48,182 nucleotides of DNA from Pseudomonas fluorescens (lineage in GTDB: Bacteria > Pseudomonadota > Gammaproteobacteria > Pseudomonadales > Pseudomonadaceae): the NCBI RefSeq assembly GCF_902497875.1, contig NZ_CABVHY010000044.1, positions 1 through 48,182 of the forward strand, read 5' to 3'. The number at the start of each line of letters is the position of its first letter. Position 1 is the stretch's first letter. Below are positions 8,294 to 16,213 of the stretch, one piece after another. A program made the position numbers and the translations under genes. Under the pieces are notes generated by a model. That model did not search any database and was not told the DNA's origin. It saw nothing but the letters and a program-made list of their open reading frames with translations.

Positions 8294-9670
8294 ATGGCTA
8301 TCAGTGTGTTTGACCTGTTCAAGATTGGTATCGGCCCATCCAGTTCACATACGGTTGGGCCGATGCGCGCAGCCGCGCTCTTCGTGCAGGTTTTACGTGA
8401 ACGTAATGTGTTGGAACAAGTGCAGCGCATCGAAGTTCAGCTGTATGGCTCGCTGTCGGCCACCGGCATCGGTCACGGCAGTGACAATGCAGTGATCATG
8501 GGCCTGATGGGCGAATGGCCGGACGTGATCGATCCATCGCAGATCGGCGTGCGCATCGAGACCCTGCGCGAAACCAATACCTTGCTGCTCGACGGTCGTT
8601 TACCAATCCCCTTCGTTTGGGCGCGGGACATGCGCCTGATCGATGAAAACCTGCCGTTCCATCCCAACGCCATGACCCTGGTCGCCGAAGGCGAGAATGG
8701 CGAATTGCATCGCGACACCTATTACTCGATTGGCGGCGGCTTTGTCGTCGATGAGGCGCAAGCCAGCAGTGGTGTAGCGGACCTTGATCGCACCGTGCTG
8801 CCGTACGATTTCTCCAGTGCGGTTGAACTGCTCAGCCTCTGCCAGAAGCACAACCTGCGGGTGGCCGAGCTGATGCTGGCCAATGAGAAGGTCTGGCGCT
8901 CGGAAGAAGAGATTCGCAGTGGCCTGATGACGCTCTGGCGCGCCATGCAGGACTGCGTCGAGCAAGGGCTCAAGCACGAAGGCATCTTGCCGGGTGGACT
9001 GAATGTACGGCGCCGCGCGGCCAAGCTGCATCGCAGCCTGCAGGAGCTGAACAAGCCCAATGTGATCGGCTCGACCCTGAGCGCCATGGAATGGGTCAAC
9101 CTGTTCGCCTTGGCGGTCAACGAAGAAAACGCCGCTGGTGGGCGCATGGTTACCGCACCGACCAACGGCGCGGCCGGGATCATTCCGGCAGTGCTGCACT
9201 ATTTCATGAAATTCAGCGAAGTGGTGACCGAGGCGAATGTCGTCGACTATTTCCTGAGCGCGGCGGCAGTGGGGATTCTGTGTAAAAAGAACGCCTCGAT
9301 TTCCGGGGCCGAGGTCGGTTGCCAGGGCGAGGTCGGCTCGGCCTGCGCCATGGCCGCGGCCGGGCTCGCGGAAATTCTCGGTGCGACCCCGGAGCAACTC
9401 TGCAACGCGGCGGAAATCGGCCTGGAGCACAACCTGGGCCTGACCTGCGATCCGGTCGGAGGCCTGGTCCAGGTGCCGTGCATCGAGCGTAATGCGATTG
9501 CCGCAGTGAAGGCTATCAATGCCGCGCAGATGGCCTTGCGTGGGGATGGTCAGCACTTTATCTCCCTGGACCGGGTTATCCGCACCATGCGCGATACCGG
9601 GGCTGACATGCACGACAAATACAAAGAGACATCACGGGGTGGGCTGGCGGTGAGTGCGGTGGAGTGTTGA
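8294..9670 (+). CDS. sdaB: L-serine ammonia-lyase (single-chain, Fe-S)
   Basis: Deaminates L-serine to pyruvate and ammonia in the cytoplasm, the final step of choline/betaine carbon flow after glycine becomes serine. It is 458 residues from the ATG at 8294 (MAISVFDLFKIGIGPSSSHT), with AGGAGG nine bases upstream. The N-terminal beta domain carries the family signature GIGPSSSHTVGPMRAA. The C-terminal alpha domain has VTAPTNGAAGIIPAVL and the cysteines expected to hold the 4Fe-4S cluster (ILCKKN, VGCQGEVGSAC, LTCDPV, VQVPCIERN). The link to gbdR and choX suggests GbdR control. sdaA versus sdaB naming is by synteny with P. aeruginosa. Confidence 0.94.
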   Translation: MAISVFDLFKIGIGPSSSHTVGPMRAAALFVQVLRERNVLEQVQRIEVQLYGSLSATGIGHGSDNAVIMGLMGEWPDVIDPSQIGVRIETLRETNTLLLDGRLPIPFVWARDMRLIDENLPFHPNAMTLVAEGENGELHRDTYYSIGGGFVVDEAQASSGVADLDRTVLPYDFSSAVELLSLCQKHNLRVAELMLANEKVWRSEEEIRSGLMTLWRAMQDCVEQGLKHEGILPGGLNVRRRAAKLHRSLQELNKPNVIGSTLSAMEWVNLFALAVNEENAAGGRMVTAPTNGAAGIIPAVLHYFMKFSEVVTEANVVDYFLSAAAVGILCKKNASISGAEVGCQGEVGSACAMAAAGLAEILGATPEQLCNAAEIGLEHNLGLTCDPVGGLVQVPCIERNAIAAVKAINAAQMALRGDGQHFISLDRVIRTMRDTGADMHDKYKETSRGGLAVSAVEC

Positions 9671-9784
9671 TTCGGTTCAGACAGTGATACCGAGTTGATC
9701 TCATCGTCGGAACGCCGCCCGGAGCAAGCTCGCGATGAGGCCAGACCAGTCAAAACTGCGCGCTAAGTGAACACCCGCTTTCAA

Positions 9785-9805
9785 ACGCGCCACCTTTTGG
9801 CGCGT
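9785..9805. repeat. Hairpin after sdaB
   Basis: ACGCGCCA and TGGCGCGT form a perfect 8-bp stem with a CCTTT loop, 115 bp after the sdaB stop. There is no T-tract, so this could be a weak or Rho-assisted terminator or an RNA 3'-end structure. A looser REP-like pair (CTCATCG/CGATGAG) lies at 9700-9739. Confidence 0.5.
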
Positions 9806-10039
9806 CGCTTACAGATAAGTGAATCATCCTCAGGTCAGGGCTCGAATTCGGCCCTGACCATCGGTCACCCGTGCTTCTGGTGACACTCCATTACGAGGCT
9901 TCTCAACGCCGTTCCCACAAGTGCTACCGATTTGCTCACACGCAACGGGCTAGAGCACTTGCCTGCATTAATGGCACTTATAACCCCCACTCGGCGCACG
10001 GCTTATATAGACACATCGCGACGTCGTTTTCAGGAGTTA

Positions 10040-10055
10040 TTGAATGCTCATTCAA
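10040..10055. promoter_or_regulatory. Palindrome upstream of gbdR, candidate operator
   Basis: TTGAATG and CATTCAA are exact inverted 7-mers around a CT centre, 117 bp upstream of the gbdR start. The outer bases resemble the BetI-type site at 2227-2246 (TTGAAC/GTTCAA), but the centre differs. A dimeric repressor site is plausible; the protein is unknown. Confidence 0.4.
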
Positions 10056-10171
10056 CTTTAGGCATGGCAATTGCTCTGTCATAACAAAGCCCGTCTCCCG
10101 CGCGAGAACGATGGCAATAACAAGAGCCTCCGCCTGAGGCCATCACCCGCTTTGTGTGAGGAGATACCGCG

Positions 10172-11275
10172 ATGACGTCGTTCAACTCCGGGGCCCAACC
10201 CCAGAACCGTGCGCCTCAATCCATCGGCTTTTTGCTGCTGGACAATTTCACGCTTATTTCTTTGGCTTCCGCAGTAGAACCCCTGCGCATGGCCAACCAA
10301 TTGTCCGGTCGCGAGCTGTATCGCTGGACGACCCTCACCGCCGACGGCGGCCAGGTCTGGGCCAGCGATGGCTTGCAAATCACCCCTGACGCCTCGATGC
10401 ACAAAGCGCCCGCCATGGACATCATCATTGTCTGCGGCGGTGTCGGTATCCAACGCACCGTAACCCGTGAACACGTGTCATGGCTGCAAAGCCAGGCCCG
10501 CCAGTCACGCCGCCTCGGTGCAGTCTGCACCGGCAGCTGGGCCCTGGCCTGCGCCGGCCTGCTGGACGGCTTTGATTGCAGCGTGCACTGGGAATGCCTG
10601 GCGTCGATGCAGGAAGCGTTCCCGCGGGTCTCCATGAGCACCCGGCTGTTCACCCTCGACCGCAACCGTTTCACCAGCTCCGGCGGCACCGCGCCACTGG
10701 ACATGATGCTGCACCTGATCAGTCGCGATCACGGCCGTGAGCTGTCGGCAGCGATCTCCGAGATGTTCGTCTACGAGCGCATCCGTAACGAGCAGGACCA
10801 CCAGCGCGTGCCGCTCAAGCACATGCTTGGCACCAACCAGCCGAAGTTGCAGGAAATCGTCGCGCTGATGGAAGCCAACCTGGAAGAACCGATCGATCTC
10901 GACGAGCTGGCGGTGTATGTCGCCGTATCGCGGCGTCAGCTGGAGCGCCTGTTCCAGAAATACCTGCACTGCTCGCCGTCGCGCTACTATCTGAAACTGC
11001 GCCTGATCCGCGCCCGGCAGCTACTCAAGCAAACACCCATGTCGATCATCGAAGTGGCCTCGGTCTGTGGCTTCGTTTCAACGCCACACTTCTCCAAGTG
11101 CTACCGCGAATACTTCGGCATTCCACCACGCGATGAGCGTGTCGGCTCCAACACCGCCCAACAGGTGGCGATGTTGCCACTTCCGCAGGCGCTGGTACTG
11201 GCCCCATTGTCCGGACCGCTGTCGGCGTTGAGCCAGGCGAGGAATGAGTCGACGTTTGCCAGTGTGAGGCTGTAA
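10172..11275 (+). CDS. gbdR: GATase1-AraC transcriptional regulator GbdR
   Basis: Activator of the choline-to-glycine catabolic genes, responding to glycine betaine and dimethylglycine in P. aeruginosa. It is 367 residues. The N-terminal glutamine-amidotransferase-like (DJ-1/PfpI) domain covers about residues 18-200 (IGFLLLDNFTLISLASAVEPLRMAN, GAVCTGSWALACAGLLDG, FTSSGGTAPLDMML). The C-terminal AraC domain, about 220-320, has two helix-turn-helices (LDELAVYVAVSRRQLERLFQ and IIEVASVCGFVSTPHFSKCYREYFG). AGGAG lies at 10159-10163. Position next to sdaB and choX matches the P. aeruginosa locus. The ligand and role come from family knowledge, not from the sequence itself. Confidence 0.92.
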   Translation: MTSFNSGAQPQNRAPQSIGFLLLDNFTLISLASAVEPLRMANQLSGRELYRWTTLTADGGQVWASDGLQITPDASMHKAPAMDIIIVCGGVGIQRTVTREHVSWLQSQARQSRRLGAVCTGSWALACAGLLDGFDCSVHWECLASMQEAFPRVSMSTRLFTLDRNRFTSSGGTAPLDMMLHLISRDHGRELSAAISEMFVYERIRNEQDHQRVPLKHMLGTNQPKLQEIVALMEANLEEPIDLDELAVYVAVSRRQLERLFQKYLHCSPSRYYLKLRLIRARQLLKQTPMSIIEVASVCGFVSTPHFSKCYREYFGIPPRDERVGSNTAQQVAMLPLPQALVLAPLSGPLSALSQARNESTFASVRL

Positions 11276-11295
11276 ACGAACCTTGCGCGGTCATT

Positions 11296-11426
11296 GTGGC
11301 GAGGGGGCTTGCCTCCGTTCGGCCGCGAAGCGGTCGTCGACTCGGCTATAGTGTTCTGCCTGACAAGGCGCGATCACAGGTTTCAGGGCTGCTTCGCAGC
11401 CCAGCGGGGGCAAGCCCCCTCGCCAC
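11296..11426. repeat. REPIN after gbdR
   Basis: Inverted pair of the GTGGCGAGGGGGCTTGCC family with a spacer of about 85 bp containing an inner TTCGGCCGCGAAGC-type hairpin. Same family as 4613-4743 and 16044-16174. It lies between gbdR and the convergent small gene at 11475. Confidence 0.88.
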
Positions 11427-11474
11427 AGGTCGGTGTCACTTCCTGCCCCTGCATCAGCGGGGAGAGACGATCTA

Positions 11475-11738
11475 TCAGGCGCTACGGCTCTGCTTGTACT
11501 GCGCCAAAGCCGGCAACAATTGCCGGTCGATAGCCTGACGCACTGCCGGCAGAATCGTCGCGCTGCCGGTGTACATCTGCTCGACCATTCCTTTGAGTGC
11601 CTGGGCCCGCGCATCGCTCAAGCCGCGTACCGCGCACTCGCAGGCTTGCTCGGCGGTCGCACCGCTGGACACTTCAAAACCCAGGGCTCTCAACTGGCCC
11701 AGCAGGTCGTCCTGGTCAATCAAATCTGCGTGCATCAT
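11475..11738 (-). CDS. Small conserved hypothetical protein (87 aa)
   Basis: I do not recognise a characterised family. The product is an 87-residue soluble protein beginning MMHADLIDQDDLLGQLRALGF. It has two alanine-rich helical stretches (ATAEQACECAVRGLSDARAQ and AVRQAIDRQLLPALAQYKQ) and two cysteine/serine-containing turns. AAGGAT lies 8 bases before the start. A small gene at this place after gbdR is also present, as I recall, in other pseudomonads, which with the codon use supports it as real. It has no signal peptide or membrane segment. Function unknown. Confidence 0.65.
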   Translation of the reverse strand: MMHADLIDQDDLLGQLRALGFEVSSGATAEQACECAVRGLSDARAQALKGMVEQMYTGSATILPAVRQAIDRQLLPALAQYKQSRSA

Positions 11739-11847
11739 GACTCTTATCCTTATTCAGGGAGCGTGGTCGTGGCTCGATTCTGGTAGGCACTCGGGGGCCT
11801 CGGCAAGGGCGATTTGTCGTAATGGCCGCAATACCTATGAACAGGTC

Positions 11848-11992
11848 GTTTTCGGCTAACTCACAGGGGATATGAGTGGGCACACTGGACCTCAGCTCAT
11901 GTGTCGAACGGTTTGGTCACCCTCCGCGCAAAGCTCCTCAGCAACAAACCTCTGCCTCGATCTTGTCACGGCTTGATCGGGGCTTTTTTTTG
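11848..11992 (+). ncRNA. Candidate small RNA ending at a strong intrinsic terminator
   Basis: A GCCTCGATC/GATCGGGGC stem (11954-11962 and 11975-11983) is followed by eight T residues, a strong plus-strand intrinsic terminator. No plus-strand protein gene precedes it; the nearest gene, at 11475-11738, is on the other strand. A plausible sigma-70 promoter, TTGTCG at 11814 and TATGAA at 11836 with 16-bp spacing, would start RNA near 11848 and give a transcript of about 145 nt. I cannot match it to a known Pseudomonas sRNA. The terminator is solid; promoter and transcript are inference. Confidence 0.5.
11954..11992 (+). terminator. Strong Rho-independent terminator
   Basis: 9-bp stem GCCTCGATC/GATCGGGGC with one G-T wobble, 12-base loop and T8 tract. 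It lies upstream of the first Rhs-core gene and downstream of no annotated plus-strand gene. Confidence 0.85.
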
Positions 11993-12066
11993 TCTTGATT
12001 TGAGGGGGCATTCGCAGCGTGGTGATCGAGATGTCGCTAGCTTTGCACAGCTATAGCAGGTTCTTC

Positions 12067-12082
12067 CTAGCAGTTCTGCTAG
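12067..12082. promoter_or_regulatory. CTAGCAG-TT-CTGCTAG palindrome upstream of Rhs gene 1
   Basis: Perfect 7-bp inverted repeat with a 2-bp centre, 75 bp before the Rhs-core gene at 12157. The same arms with AA in the centre occur at 31136-31151 upstream of the second Rhs-core gene, flanked by the same C and T (CCTAGCAG..CTGCTAGT). A shared operator or promoter element is the simplest reading. Confidence 0.6.
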
Positions 12083-12156
12083 TACACAATCCCGATGGCC
12101 TCACGTAAAACTACAGACGACCCTCCTTATCGCCAGCTCTCAGGATTGGTTCTTCT

Positions 12157-13101
12157 ATGGGCTCTCCCTACCGCGACATTCAGAACAACCAGCGCACGAT
12201 CATGATTGCCACCGACAGACAAAACTCAGTGTTGGCCGAAGTGAATCAAAACCACGTCAACCGAGTGACCTATTTAGCCTACGGCCAGCAATCGGCGGAA
12301 CAGCAGCCCGCATCCCGGCTGGGGTTCAATGGCGAACTTCGAGAACAACAAACTTGCTGGTATATGCTGGGTAACGGCTACCGGGCTTACAATCCGGTAC
12401 TGATGCGCTTTCATAGCCCGGATAACTTCAGTCCGTTCGGCGCGGGCGGGCTGAACCCCTATATGTATTGCACAGGAGATCCGATCAATTACTTAGACCC
12501 TACGGGGCATATAGGTGTTGGGTCTCTGCTTTTCAGGCATCTGAAAACGCCTGTCGGTGCATTAATGGCGACCTCAATCGTAACCGGGGTCGGCGGGGGT
12601 ATAGCGCAAGCAAGCGATCCCGGCTCCAGCATCGGCACGGCATTGATCGTACTCAGTGTGGCAGCGGGTCTCGGAGCCGGTTTTATGAGGTTTGGTAATG
12701 GGCTGCAAAAACGCCTGACCAATACGACTAAAAAGGGCGCAATTAGCAGCGCACTCTCCTCGACCAGATCAAGACCTAGCGACTCGCCTCCTTCCTATGA
12801 TTCTCTATACCCGAACGCAAAATCGAAGGGTACGGCAATCACTGCAACGCCCCTTCAAGCCGGTAATTCGCGCAAGACCTTCGATACCAATAAACTTCAA
12901 AGAACAACAGCTCCAGCGCCGAAAGATCATTGGCCAAAAGTGATAGATCCAGATGAAGCATTTCGACGTCTAGCAGCTGGTGTGCAAGGTAACCCGCTAG
13001 CACCACGGGGATTAGCTATAAGAAGAGCGGCAGAGAGGGAGCCGGACGGGGTCGCCCCGGCACAACGGAGAAGGCGAGCCAACTTGTTCTTGGACATCTA
13101 A
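12157..13101 (+). CDS. Orphan Rhs repeat-associated core protein with variable C-terminus (1)
   Basis: A 314-residue protein. About residues 15-118 form an Rhs/TccC-type core (SRLGFNGELRE, WYMLGNGYRAYNPVLMRFHS, FGAGGLNPYMYCTGDPINY) ending in LDPTGH, the junction after which Rhs proteins carry variable effector domains. The following part has glycine-rich hydrophobic segments (about 125-190) and then a polar, basic tail rich in Ser, Pro and Arg. The long YD-repeat shell, signal peptide and secretion domains of full Rhs proteins are absent. No immunity-like gene follows; the next gene is on the opposite strand 100 bp away. A weak AGGA lies 11 bases upstream of the ATG. The C-terminal domain is not one I recognise. 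It resembles the gene at 31288. Confidence 0.8.
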   Translation: MGSPYRDIQNNQRTIMIATDRQNSVLAEVNQNHVNRVTYLAYGQQSAEQQPASRLGFNGELREQQTCWYMLGNGYRAYNPVLMRFHSPDNFSPFGAGGLNPYMYCTGDPINYLDPTGHIGVGSLLFRHLKTPVGALMATSIVTGVGGGIAQASDPGSSIGTALIVLSVAAGLGAGFMRFGNGLQKRLTNTTKKGAISSALSSTRSRPSDSPPSYDSLYPNAKSKGTAITATPLQAGNSRKTFDTNKLQRTTAPAPKDHWPKVIDPDEAFRRLAAGVQGNPLAPRGLAIRRAAEREPDGVAPAQRRRRANLFLDI

Positions 13102-13203
13102 AAATTCTCCCCCGGTAAGTCATCGTCCTGGCGATCTCCCTCGCCCCAATAGGGGAAAGGGTTGGAGCGACCGTTCGGTGGGGGAGATATGTGGCGACGC
13201 GGT

Positions 13204-14367
13204 CTAGCGCTGCAACACCAATATCCGCGACAACAGCTCATCACGGTCGATGTAGCAGCCCTGGAAATGCCGGGCCCCGGTGGTGGGGTCGAAGGCGTTG
13301 CGGGCGTGGAGGGTGCGGCGATTGTCGAAGCACCACATTTCGCCGGGGTTGAGCCGGGTCATCAGGCGAAAGCGTGCCTCGCGGGTCATGGCGATAAAGC
13401 GGCGATAGGCGTGATACAGCTTGGGCATTTGTTCTGCCGATGCATCGAATGGCCCGCGCAGGAAGTTGGCCATGCGAATCTCGCTGACCTGGCCGAGCGC
13501 ATCCAGCGCAATGATCGGCGCCAGGCAGCGGTAGTCGCTATGGCGGTCCTTGTTGCGAAATTCCACGGGGATATCGCAGAGGCTGCGAAAGGCTTGCGGA
13601 TCTTCCTGGCGCAAGGCTTCGGCTATTGCAAAACCATCGACAAAAATGCTCTCGCCACCGTCCGCCTCATTGACCAGGCAATGCAGAAATTGCAGCCCCG
13701 GTTGCAACTCGCGGGTCGGCAAATCGCTGTGCAACGGCAGGTTGAAAGCGGTGTAAGCATTGCTGTCGGCATCGGCCTTGGATTGCACGTTGAACAGCAC
13801 GCCGAAGTTGCTCTCGCGGATAAACGAAATGCGCTTGGCAATCTGCGTCAGCGAGCCTGGTTCGGTGGGCACGCCACGTACTTGTGTAAGGCCGATATCA
13901 CGCAACGCCAGCAGCCATTGCAGCAGCGCCTGGGGATCGTCCATCACGGCTTGATACTCGAATACCGGCAGCTTCAGTTCGCTGTTCCATAACTGGCTTT
14001 TTGCCCGGCCGGCGCGCCGTTCGGCACGAGATTGATCGTCGTAAGCGTGGGCTCGCAACCAACCGGGATCGAAGCGGCTGCTGTGGCCGTCCTGCCACTC
14101 GATGCACAGGCAACCGTCGTCATCGATATGGGTCAGGAGGGGCGCCAGGTCTTCGGCGACGTCGGCGATTTCCAGCACCTGCTCACGGGTCACGCTATAG
14201 ACGCAGATCGGACACGGGCAGTTGTCCCGTAGCCACTGATGGTGAAACGGGCTCGATCGGCCATCGGCCCACTGCACCTGAACACGGTCCGCCAGGGTCT
14301 GCGCGGCGGTCAGGGCACTGATCAGCGGATAGCTGCGGAAGTCGGCAAAAGCGGCGGCGGTGTTCAT
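13204..14367 (-). CDS. Gamma-butyrobetaine dioxygenase
   Basis: Fe(II)/2-oxoglutarate-dependent hydroxylase converting gamma-butyrobetaine to L-carnitine. It is 387 residues, close to the 383 of the enzyme from Pseudomonas sp. AK1. The N-terminal DUF971-like zinc domain shows C50, C52 and C55 in DNCPCPICV and H95 in WQDGHSSRF, matching the zinc ligands of the human enzyme. The TauD-type catalytic core has the iron ligands H213 and D215 (LPLHSDLP) and H354 (RTLHARNAF). It is the last gene of the caiX-cdhC-cdhA-cdhB operon, 23 bp after cdhB. Its presence lets the cell feed gamma-butyrobetaine into the carnitine pathway. Confidence 0.92.
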   Translation of the reverse strand: MNTAAAFADFRSYPLISALTAAQTLADRVQVQWADGRSSPFHHQWLRDNCPCPICVYSVTREQVLEIADVAEDLAPLLTHIDDDGCLCIEWQDGHSSRFDPGWLRAHAYDDQSRAERRAGRAKSQLWNSELKLPVFEYQAVMDDPQALLQWLLALRDIGLTQVRGVPTEPGSLTQIAKRISFIRESNFGVLFNVQSKADADSNAYTAFNLPLHSDLPTRELQPGLQFLHCLVNEADGGESIFVDGFAIAEALRQEDPQAFRSLCDIPVEFRNKDRHSDYRCLAPIIALDALGQVSEIRMANFLRGPFDASAEQMPKLYHAYRRFIAMTREARFRLMTRLNPGEMWCFDNRRTLHARNAFDPTTGARHFQGCYIDRDELLSRILVLQR

Positions 14368-14390
14368 GCGGTCTCCTTGTTTTTGGCGTG

Positions 14391-14867
14391 TTATTTTTCC
14401 GCTGGCAGGCCAATTACCCGGCCAATGTAGGCCGGTCTTGGCAGATCGACCTGCAACGCAGTAATGGCCCGTAATTTGTCCAGCACCGCCTCGCTGAAAG
14501 GCGCGGAGCGTGGACCGGCGATATCGACGTGCAACAGCATTTGCTCGTTTCCTGCCAGCTCCTGTTCTTCGCCGACCAGGTGCAGGCTGTGATAGAGGTG
14601 CAGACGTTTACGGTCGTGACCGATGATCTGGGTCTGTACTTCTACCTCGGTACCGAGTTTCACTTCGTGCAGGTAATTGAGGTGCAGTTCGAGGGTGAAC
14701 AGCGAGTTGCCGCTGGCTTCGCGGTTGTTGCTGTCCATGCCCAATTGATCCATCAACGCGTCGGTGGCGTAGCTGAAGATCAATAGGTAAAACGCATCGC
14801 GCAGGTGGCCGTTGTAGTCGACCCAGTCGGGGATGATGGTGGTTTTGTAGGTGGTGAGGGTTGGCAT
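14391..14867 (-). CDS. cdhB: Betainyl-CoA thioesterase CdhB
   Basis: Hotdog-fold thioesterase of 158 residues that releases glycine betaine from betainyl-CoA in carnitine breakdown. The start MPTLTTYKTTIIPDWVDYNGHL is chosen because the upstream extension lacks family similarity; it has no strong ribosome-binding site. The 4HBT-like signature DWVDYNGHLRDAFYL (about residues 14-28) contains the usual catalytic Asp/Asn region. It sits between cdhA and the gamma-butyrobetaine dioxygenase gene. A degenerate REP pair separates it from cdhA. Assignment rests on family and operon context. Confidence 0.88.
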   Translation of the reverse strand: MPTLTTYKTTIIPDWVDYNGHLRDAFYLLIFSYATDALMDQLGMDSNNREASGNSLFTLELHLNYLHEVKLGTEVEVQTQIIGHDRKRLHLYHSLHLVGEEQELAGNEQMLLHVDIAGPRSAPFSEAVLDKLRAITALQVDLPRPAYIGRVIGLPAEK

Positions 14868-14907
14868 GGTGTGGAGTCCGAATGTTGGTGGTGGCTGGAC
14901 TGCCGCT

Positions 14908-15004
14908 ATCGCGAGCAAGCTCGCTCCCACAGTTGATTTGGGGTGTGATTGCTATTTGTGTCACCCAACAGATCCCTGTGGAAGATTGCTCGCGAAGGGG
15001 CCAG
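14908..15004. repeat. Degenerate REP pair between cdhA and cdhB
   Basis: TATCGCGAGCAAGCTCGCTC (from 14908) and a mutated partner GTGGAAGATTGCTCGCGAAG (near 14979-14998) form an inverted pair of the GTGGGAGCGAGCTTGCTCGCGA family. It lies within the carnitine operon. Confidence 0.7.
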
Positions 15005-15029
15005 ACCTGCTGGCCCATCAGCCTGGGGG

Positions 15030-15995
15030 TTATTCGCTGAAGGCCATCCCATGTTTCTCTTTGGTGGTTTTCACCGCCTCGAGCACCGCCAGCAGGCAAT
15101 CATCACGATAGCGCTCCAGCGCCGAAATGCTGTGTGTTCCGAGTTGATCGCTGGTGCCGTCGACCACGTCGTCGATCAGTTTGTCGGTCAACTCCGGTGC
15201 CGGTAGATAGGTCCAGGGTAGTTTCAGCGCCGGGCCGAACTGGGCCATGAAGTGCCGCATGCCAGCGTCGCCACCGGCCAGGGTATAAGTCAGGAATGTG
15301 CCCATGAACGACCAGCGCAGACCCGCGCCGAAACGAATCGCGTCGTCGATTTCGCCGGTAGTCGCCACGCCGTCGTTGACCAGGTGCAGCGCCTCACGCC
15401 ACAAGGCTTCGAGCAGGCGGTCGGCAATGAACCCCGGGACTTCCTTGCGCACATGCAGCGGGCGCATCCCCAGGGATTCGTAGACTTTCATCGCCGCTTG
15501 CACCGCTTCTGGCGCGGTGTTTTTGCCACCGACCACTTCCACCAGCGGCAACAGGTATACCGGGTTGAACGGATGACCGACCACGCAGCGTTCCGGATGG
15601 GTCGAACCTTCGTAGAACTCGCTGGGCAGCAGGCCTGAAGTGCTGGAGCCGATCAGTGCGTCGGGCTTGGCCGCGGCGCTGATTTTGCCGTGCAGTTCGA
15701 GTTTCAGTTCCAGGCGTTCCGGGGCGCTTTCCTGAATGAAATCGGCGTCCTTCACACACTCTTCAATGGTCGCAACAAAGCGCAGGCGGTCTTGCGAAGC
15801 GCCCGGTGCAAGCCCTTGTTTCTCAAGCGCGCCCCAGGCATTGGCGACACGCTTGCGCAAGGCTGCTTCGGCGCCGGGCGCCGGGTCCCAGGCCACGACG
15901 TCCAGGCCGTGGGCGAGGGCGCGGGACACCCAGCCGCTGCCAATGACACCGCTGCCCAGCGCGGCGAAGGTTTTGATTTCGGTGATAAAGCTCAT
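15030..15995 (-). CDS. cdhA: L-carnitine 3-dehydrogenase CdhA
   Basis: NAD-dependent oxidation of L-carnitine to 3-dehydrocarnitine in the cytoplasm. It is 321 residues, the family length, from the ATG at 15995 (MSFITEIKTFAALGSG), with CAGGAAG upstream. The Rossmann motif GSGVIGSGW is at about residues 14-22. The 3-hydroxyacyl-CoA dehydrogenase-like features are ESAPERLELK, GSSTSGLLPS and the catalytic His in VVGHPFNPVYLLPLVEVVGG. The C-terminal helical domain begins after EVPGFIADRL. Unlike the rhizobial enzyme it is not fused to a thioesterase; CdhB is a separate gene. Confidence 0.94.
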   Translation of the reverse strand: MSFITEIKTFAALGSGVIGSGWVSRALAHGLDVVAWDPAPGAEAALRKRVANAWGALEKQGLAPGASQDRLRFVATIEECVKDADFIQESAPERLELKLELHGKISAAAKPDALIGSSTSGLLPSEFYEGSTHPERCVVGHPFNPVYLLPLVEVVGGKNTAPEAVQAAMKVYESLGMRPLHVRKEVPGFIADRLLEALWREALHLVNDGVATTGEIDDAIRFGAGLRWSFMGTFLTYTLAGGDAGMRHFMAQFGPALKLPWTYLPAPELTDKLIDDVVDGTSDQLGTHSISALERYRDDCLLAVLEAVKTTKEKHGMAFSE

Positions 15996-16043
15996 GGTGA
16001 CTTCCTGAAGAAATTCGGTGATCCCTTGTGGGAGCGGGCTTGT

Positions 16044-16174
16044 GTGGCGAGGGGGCTTGCCCCCGTTCGGCTGCGAAGCAGTCGTAAAACATTGCATGCG
16101 GTGTGGCTGACACACCACGGCTGCAGGTTTTGGGGCCGCTTCGCGACCCAACGGGGGCAAGCCCCCTCGCCACA
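16044..16174. repeat. REPIN nested in an older REP, between cdhC and cdhA
   Basis: Inverted GTGGCGAGGGGGCTTGCCCCC pair inside the carnitine operon. It is flanked by the broken halves of a different REP: GTGGGAGCGGGCTTG at about 16028-16042 and AAGCTCGCTCTCTCAC at about 16177-16192. This looks like insertion of one element into another. Confidence 0.85.
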
Positions 16175-16213
16175 TAAGCTCGCTCTCTCACAGGGGGAGC
16201 GGTGTGTCTGGGT

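Larger units (their letters stand above)
9671..10171. other. sdaB-gbdR intergenic region
   Basis: This 501-bp noncoding stretch contains a REP-like hairpin at 9700-9739, the 8-bp-stem hairpin at 9785-9805 and an AT-rich palindrome at 10040-10055. A long leader precedes gbdR. I see no convincing coding frame or RNA gene. Confidence 0.5.

Noticed and set aside
12095..12208. Small plus-strand ORF starting MASRKTTDD overlapping the start of Rhs gene 1
   Set aside because: Out of frame with the Rhs gene, no ribosome-binding site and no similarity.
13114..13190. Terminator after Rhs gene 1 from TCTCCCCC and GGGGGAGA arms
   Set aside because: Arms are about 60 bp apart and no T-tract follows.
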